From an uncultured Muribaculaceae bacterium (GTDB lineage Bacteria > Bacteroidota > Bacteroidia > Bacteroidales > Muribaculaceae): a DNA stretch of 64,000 bases. Within the stretch, counting starts at the first letter, position 1, and each line of letters starts with the position of its first letter. A model generated the notes under the pieces. That model was not told the DNA's origin. It saw nothing but the letters and a program-made list of their open reading frames with translations, and did not search any database. Location of the stretch: the NCBI GenBank assembly GCA_947626355.1, contig CANQRV010000003.1, forward strand, positions 40,970 through 104,969, read 5' to 3'. Below, one piece after another: positions 60,361 through 64,000 of this stretch. Both the position numbers and the translations under genes were made by a program.

Positions 60361-61086
60361 TTATTCGTCTCCTGCTTTTAGTGCGGTCAATAATGTGAAT
60401 TTGTTCATATGGATTGTCTGGAGGTTGTCCATCACCATATGCATGATGTCAAACGATGTGTTCTCGTCGGCCTTGAGGGCCACGCCCGTGCCGTCCTTGA
60501 TCTTGTCGGTCAATGTCGAGTTGTCGCTCTGACGCATGGCCTTCATCCACATCTGGAATTCGTTGAGGTTGTTCTCGCCCTGGCTGGGGCCGATGGGAAT
60601 TCCGGTGATATGGTTGGGGTTGCCGTCTTCGCCCTGCATCCATTTGTCCATCAGTGTCTGTCCTTCCTGGCTGTCGGCCAGCGAGAGGAATTCTCCCATC
60701 TGGGCCAAGGGCACTCCGAAGGAGCCGAGCTTTGCAAACGCCTGCTTCTGAGCTGGTGTGAAGCTGATCTTGTTCTTATGCGACTCGTTGTAGATCTCGC
60801 TCACTTTTTCGAGCAGCGCCATCCTCATCTGTTCGTTGCCGAAGTTCTTCGAGGTGTCGTTGTTCATCGTGAGCCAAACTTTTCCCTGAGGGCTTACGAG
60901 CACCTGCACGTAGTTGATCTCCTGCACCTTCTCTTCCGATACGGAGGGCGGGGTGATCACCGTGGTGGGCTCTTTCTGAAGGAAAGTCGAGGTCAGCATG
61001 AAGAAGGTAAGCAAAAGCACGGTCACGTCACTCATCGCCGTCATGTCGATGAATGTGCTCTTTCTTGCTATTTTTACTCTTCCCAT
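60361..61086 (-). CDS. ExbD/TolR family biopolymer transport protein (first copy)
   Basis: The 241-residue protein has the same plan as its partner: a single helix with the Asp in FIDMTAMSDVTVLLLTFFML, followed by a periplasmic domain (PPSVSEEKVQEINYVQVLV). It lies 57 bp after the ExbB gene. The two copies are different in sequence, which is usual in Bacteroidota. Confidence 0.94.
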   Translation of the reverse strand: MGRVKIARKSTFIDMTAMSDVTVLLLTFFMLTSTFLQKEPTTVITPPSVSEEKVQEINYVQVLVSPQGKVWLTMNNDTSKNFGNEQMRMALLEKVSEIYNESHKNKISFTPAQKQAFAKLGSFGVPLAQMGEFLSLADSQEGQTLMDKWMQGEDGNPNHITGIPIGPSQGENNLNEFQMWMKAMRQSDNSTLTDKIKDGTGVALKADENTSFDIMHMVMDNLQTIHMNKFTLLTALKAGDE

Positions 61087-61143
61087 ATTAGCTAACGTCT
61101 TTTATCGGTTTGTGATTGGGTTGTTTTGACTGTTCGCTCCCGA

Positions 61144-61992
61144 TTAGTGGGTGGCTGCGAAAGTAGCTACGATTGAGAAACCGATTTCGTCGATAGCGTA
61201 GGTGAGGTTGTCGATTTTGTTGGTGAAGAAGTTATAGGAGATAACTGCAAACGCACCAGTTGCGATACCGAAGGCGGTGTTCACAAGGGCCTCGGAGATA
61301 CCGGTGGAGAGCTCGGTGGAGTCAGGAGAGCCCGAGGAGGCCAGAGCCTGGAACGACTTGATCATACCCATAACGGTTCCGAGAAGTCCGACCAGAGTAC
61401 CGAGGGTTGTGAGGGTTGCCACGATGGGGAGGTTCTGGCTGAGGGCCGGCATCTCGAGTGCGGTTGCCTCTTCCACCTCGTTGCGCAGTGTGGTGAGCTT
61501 CTGCTCCTTGCTCAGCACTGTGTTGGCGTCCATCTCTTTGTATTTCACCAGGGTGTTGTAGACTACGGAAGCCACGGAACCCTTCTGCTGGCGGCAGCGC
61601 TGCATGGCGGCGTCGATCTTGTTGGCGGCCAGGTCGGCTTTGATGTCGGCCACGAACTTTGTGGTGTTGCCCTTGCCGGAGGCGGAGCTGATGGCGATCC
61701 AGCGCTCGATGGAGAGCACGATCACGGTGAGCAGAAGTGTCATCAGGATCGGCACGATGAAGCCGCCCTTATACACGGTGCCGGCGAGGTTCAGCGGGTG
61801 GCCGGCGGGATCGTTGCCCTCGAAGTTGCCCGGTGCGCCCATGGCGAAGTGGAAGATGCACACAGCAGCTGCTGCACAGGCAAGGATCACGAGAAATGCG
61901 TTGCGGATGCCGCGTACGTTGCTGATTTTCTCTTCCTTTTTCACTTTCGCTGCAGTTGCTGTTGCAGCAGGTCTTGGATTCTGAGATTCCAT
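61144..61992 (-). CDS. MotA/TolQ/ExbB proton channel family protein
   Basis: The 282-residue protein has three membrane helices: one near residues 29-50, one near 75-95 and the long channel helices after 170 with NLPIVATLTTLGTLVGLLGTVMGMI and ISEALVNTAFGIATGAFAVI. It is the ExbB stator ring that uses the proton gradient to drive TonB. It begins the operon behind a 250-base leader. Confidence 0.95.
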   Translation of the reverse strand: MESQNPRPAATATAAKVKKEEKISNVRGIRNAFLVILACAAAAVCIFHFAMGAPGNFEGNDPAGHPLNLAGTVYKGGFIVPILMTLLLTVIVLSIERWIAISSASGKGNTTKFVADIKADLAANKIDAAMQRCRQQKGSVASVVYNTLVKYKEMDANTVLSKEQKLTTLRNEVEEATALEMPALSQNLPIVATLTTLGTLVGLLGTVMGMIKSFQALASSGSPDSTELSTGISEALVNTAFGIATGAFAVISYNFFTNKIDNLTYAIDEIGFSIVATFAATH

Positions 61993-62247
61993 AATGTTAA
62001 ATTGTGTTTTGTTTGTTTATTAAAGTTGTATCTTTAGTCTTTTATCGGGTCTCGTTCTTCTCGGTGTTGCATTGCTTGACTCTTCTGTCTTGATTGTCTC
62101 CTCCCCCGCCTTTCTGTCTTTTGGGTTGTCCGGTTTCAATGATGACTTAGTTTTTCAAGGTCGCGCTTCAGCTCAATTCCCCCTCGGAAATCTTCGCTTC
62201 TGCTTCGGTTAGCTACATCGAGTTTCTCGTGGTTTCTCTTGCAGTTG

Positions 62248-62277
62248 CAAAATTACAATATAATTTGAAAAAACCAA
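62248..62277 (-). promoter_or_regulatory. Promoter of the exbB-exbD-exbD-tonB operon
   Basis: On the minus strand TTG (62277-62275), 19 bp and TAATTTTG (62255-62248) match the consensus. The transcript would start near 62241, about 250 bases before the ExbB ATG. Confidence 0.75.
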
Positions 62278-62372
62278 CCTTTTATTTCCGAAAAAAATCT
62301 TATCGATTCTCTTTTTTTTGCCAACATTTGTGAAAAAATCTGGCAGCTTGTCTTTTTTTACAGTTTTTAAGT

Positions 62373-62411
62373 GGCACCGGTGCCTTTTCATGGCCCCCGG
62401 TGCCCCTTTTT
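62373..62411 (+). terminator. Hairpin with T tail facing the plus strand after pgk
   Basis: GGCACCGG (62373-62380) pairs with CCGGTGCC (62397-62404), followed by CCTTTTTT. It lies past the pgk stop but faces the opposite strand, so as a plus-strand terminator it would limit antisense reading into pgk. Confidence 0.4.
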
Positions 62412-62429
62412 TATCTGTCTGACTCCTCC

Positions 62430-63686
<1,257 letters not shown>

Positions 63687-64000
63687 TGGGGTTATAATGT
63701 TTGTTGTAGATCTCTTTCTTTTACCTACCGTAGAGCCCTTGTCGGGCTTTGTCACGCAAAGATAAGCAAAAATGTCGGTATAGGCAACAGTCATTAACTA
63801 TTTTAAAGAATTTCGCAATAAATGATTAATTTTGCATTCCGTTTGCCACTCCCGGGCCGTGATGCCCGGGGGCGGTGGCGCTCTTTCCTCATCTTCACCT
63901 TTATTAAGTGTAATGTGCGTTTTTTACAATACTTCGGTTATTTTTTGAGAGTTTGTTAACGGCTCCGAGGAGCCAAGTGTTTAATCCGTTAAAAATATGA
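63687..64000. other. 314-bp gap with pgk promoter and the leader of an unseen gene
   Basis: On the minus side lies the pgk promoter (63757-63787). On the plus side TAATTTTG at 63827-63834 could start a transcript that carries two hairpins, CCCGGGC/GCCCGGG at 63851-63870 and GGCTCC/GGAGCC at 63961-63974. An ATG at 63997 touches the window end and may begin the next gene. Confidence 0.45.
63757..63787 (-). promoter_or_regulatory. Promoter of pgk
   Basis: On the minus strand TTG (63787-63785), 20 bp and TATCTTTG (63764-63757) match the consensus. The leader to ATG 63686 is about 65 bases. Confidence 0.82.

Larger units (their letters stand above)
61993..62429 (-). other. 437-bp gap holding the exbB promoter and long leader
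   Basis: No protein gene is convincing here. The gap holds the exbB promoter (62248-62277), a purine-rich leader of about 250 bases on the minus strand, and a 12-codon frame inside the leader at 62034-62072 (MQHREERDPIKD) that could be a short upstream frame. A plus-strand hairpin with a T tail lies at 62373-62411. Confidence 0.6.

Overview
The window reads as chromosomal DNA of a GC-rich member of the Bacteroidales, most like the Muribaculaceae or their relatives. This rests on several things seen together: promoters of the Bacteroidota type (TTTG, about 20 bases, TAnnTTTG) with no regular Shine-Dalgarno sequences, a DUF4492-cydA-cydB cytochrome bd operon, a six-gene Na+-translocating NADH:quinone reductase operon, a one-polypeptide pyruvate:ferredoxin oxidoreductase, a BioG-BioC fusion, two ExbD proteins in the TonB motor operon, and a 29-residue AURKAIP1/COX24-type basic protein. 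The genus is inferred, not proven.

Layout. 1-6.6 kb: the cut end of a patatin-type autotransporter, ApbE flavin transferase, a DJ-1 family protein, a YigZ/IMPACT protein, HU, the 29-residue basic protein and RNase G. 6.6-15 kb (minus strand): a secreted C10 cysteine peptidase, FolC, two half-size chromate transporter subunits, and the cytochrome bd oxidase with DUF4492. 15.2-19.9 kb (plus): DUF4494, YggS, a sugar-type MFS permease and transketolase. 20-23.9 kb: an accessory patch with a secreted unknown, a 5'-damaged TPR/LuxR-type regulator, a REP-associated tyrosine transposase (RAYT) among inverted REP-like pairs and a 69-bp tandem array, an RluA-type pseudouridine synthase and initiator tRNA-Met. 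24-34.5 kb (plus): TetR, KAS III, FabG, IspD, RecG, a DEAD-box helicase and PFOR.

34.6-35.6 kb: a compact AT-rich cassette, DUF3791-DUF3990-DUF3791, with 4-bp overlaps and its own promoter; this is the best candidate for a poorly described system. 35.7-43.4 kb (minus): biotin genes bioGC, bioF, bioA, then priA and two small outer-membrane barrels. 43.4-44.9 kb (plus): a MIP18-type Fe-S assembly protein, an LpxH-type phosphatase and a probable orphan small RNA. 44.9-49.4 kb (minus): a DUF234-type ATPase, a tiny membrane protein with a 3'-5' exonuclease, bioD and glyA. 49.5-55.4 kb: nqrABCDEF. 55.5-62.3 kb: a TPR protein, a PstS-like lipoprotein, a small membrane protein, TonB, ExbD, ExbD and ExbB. 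62.4-63.7 kb: pgk.

Much of the content is core energy metabolism (PFOR, Nqr, cytochrome bd, transketolase, Pgk), cofactor synthesis (biotin, folate, MEP isoprenoids), envelope energisation and DNA repair/replication restart. The accessory material is confined to the RAYT/REP patch, the DUF3791/DUF3990 cassette and possibly the DUF234 ATPase. All calls come from reading the sequence by eye; no database search was run.
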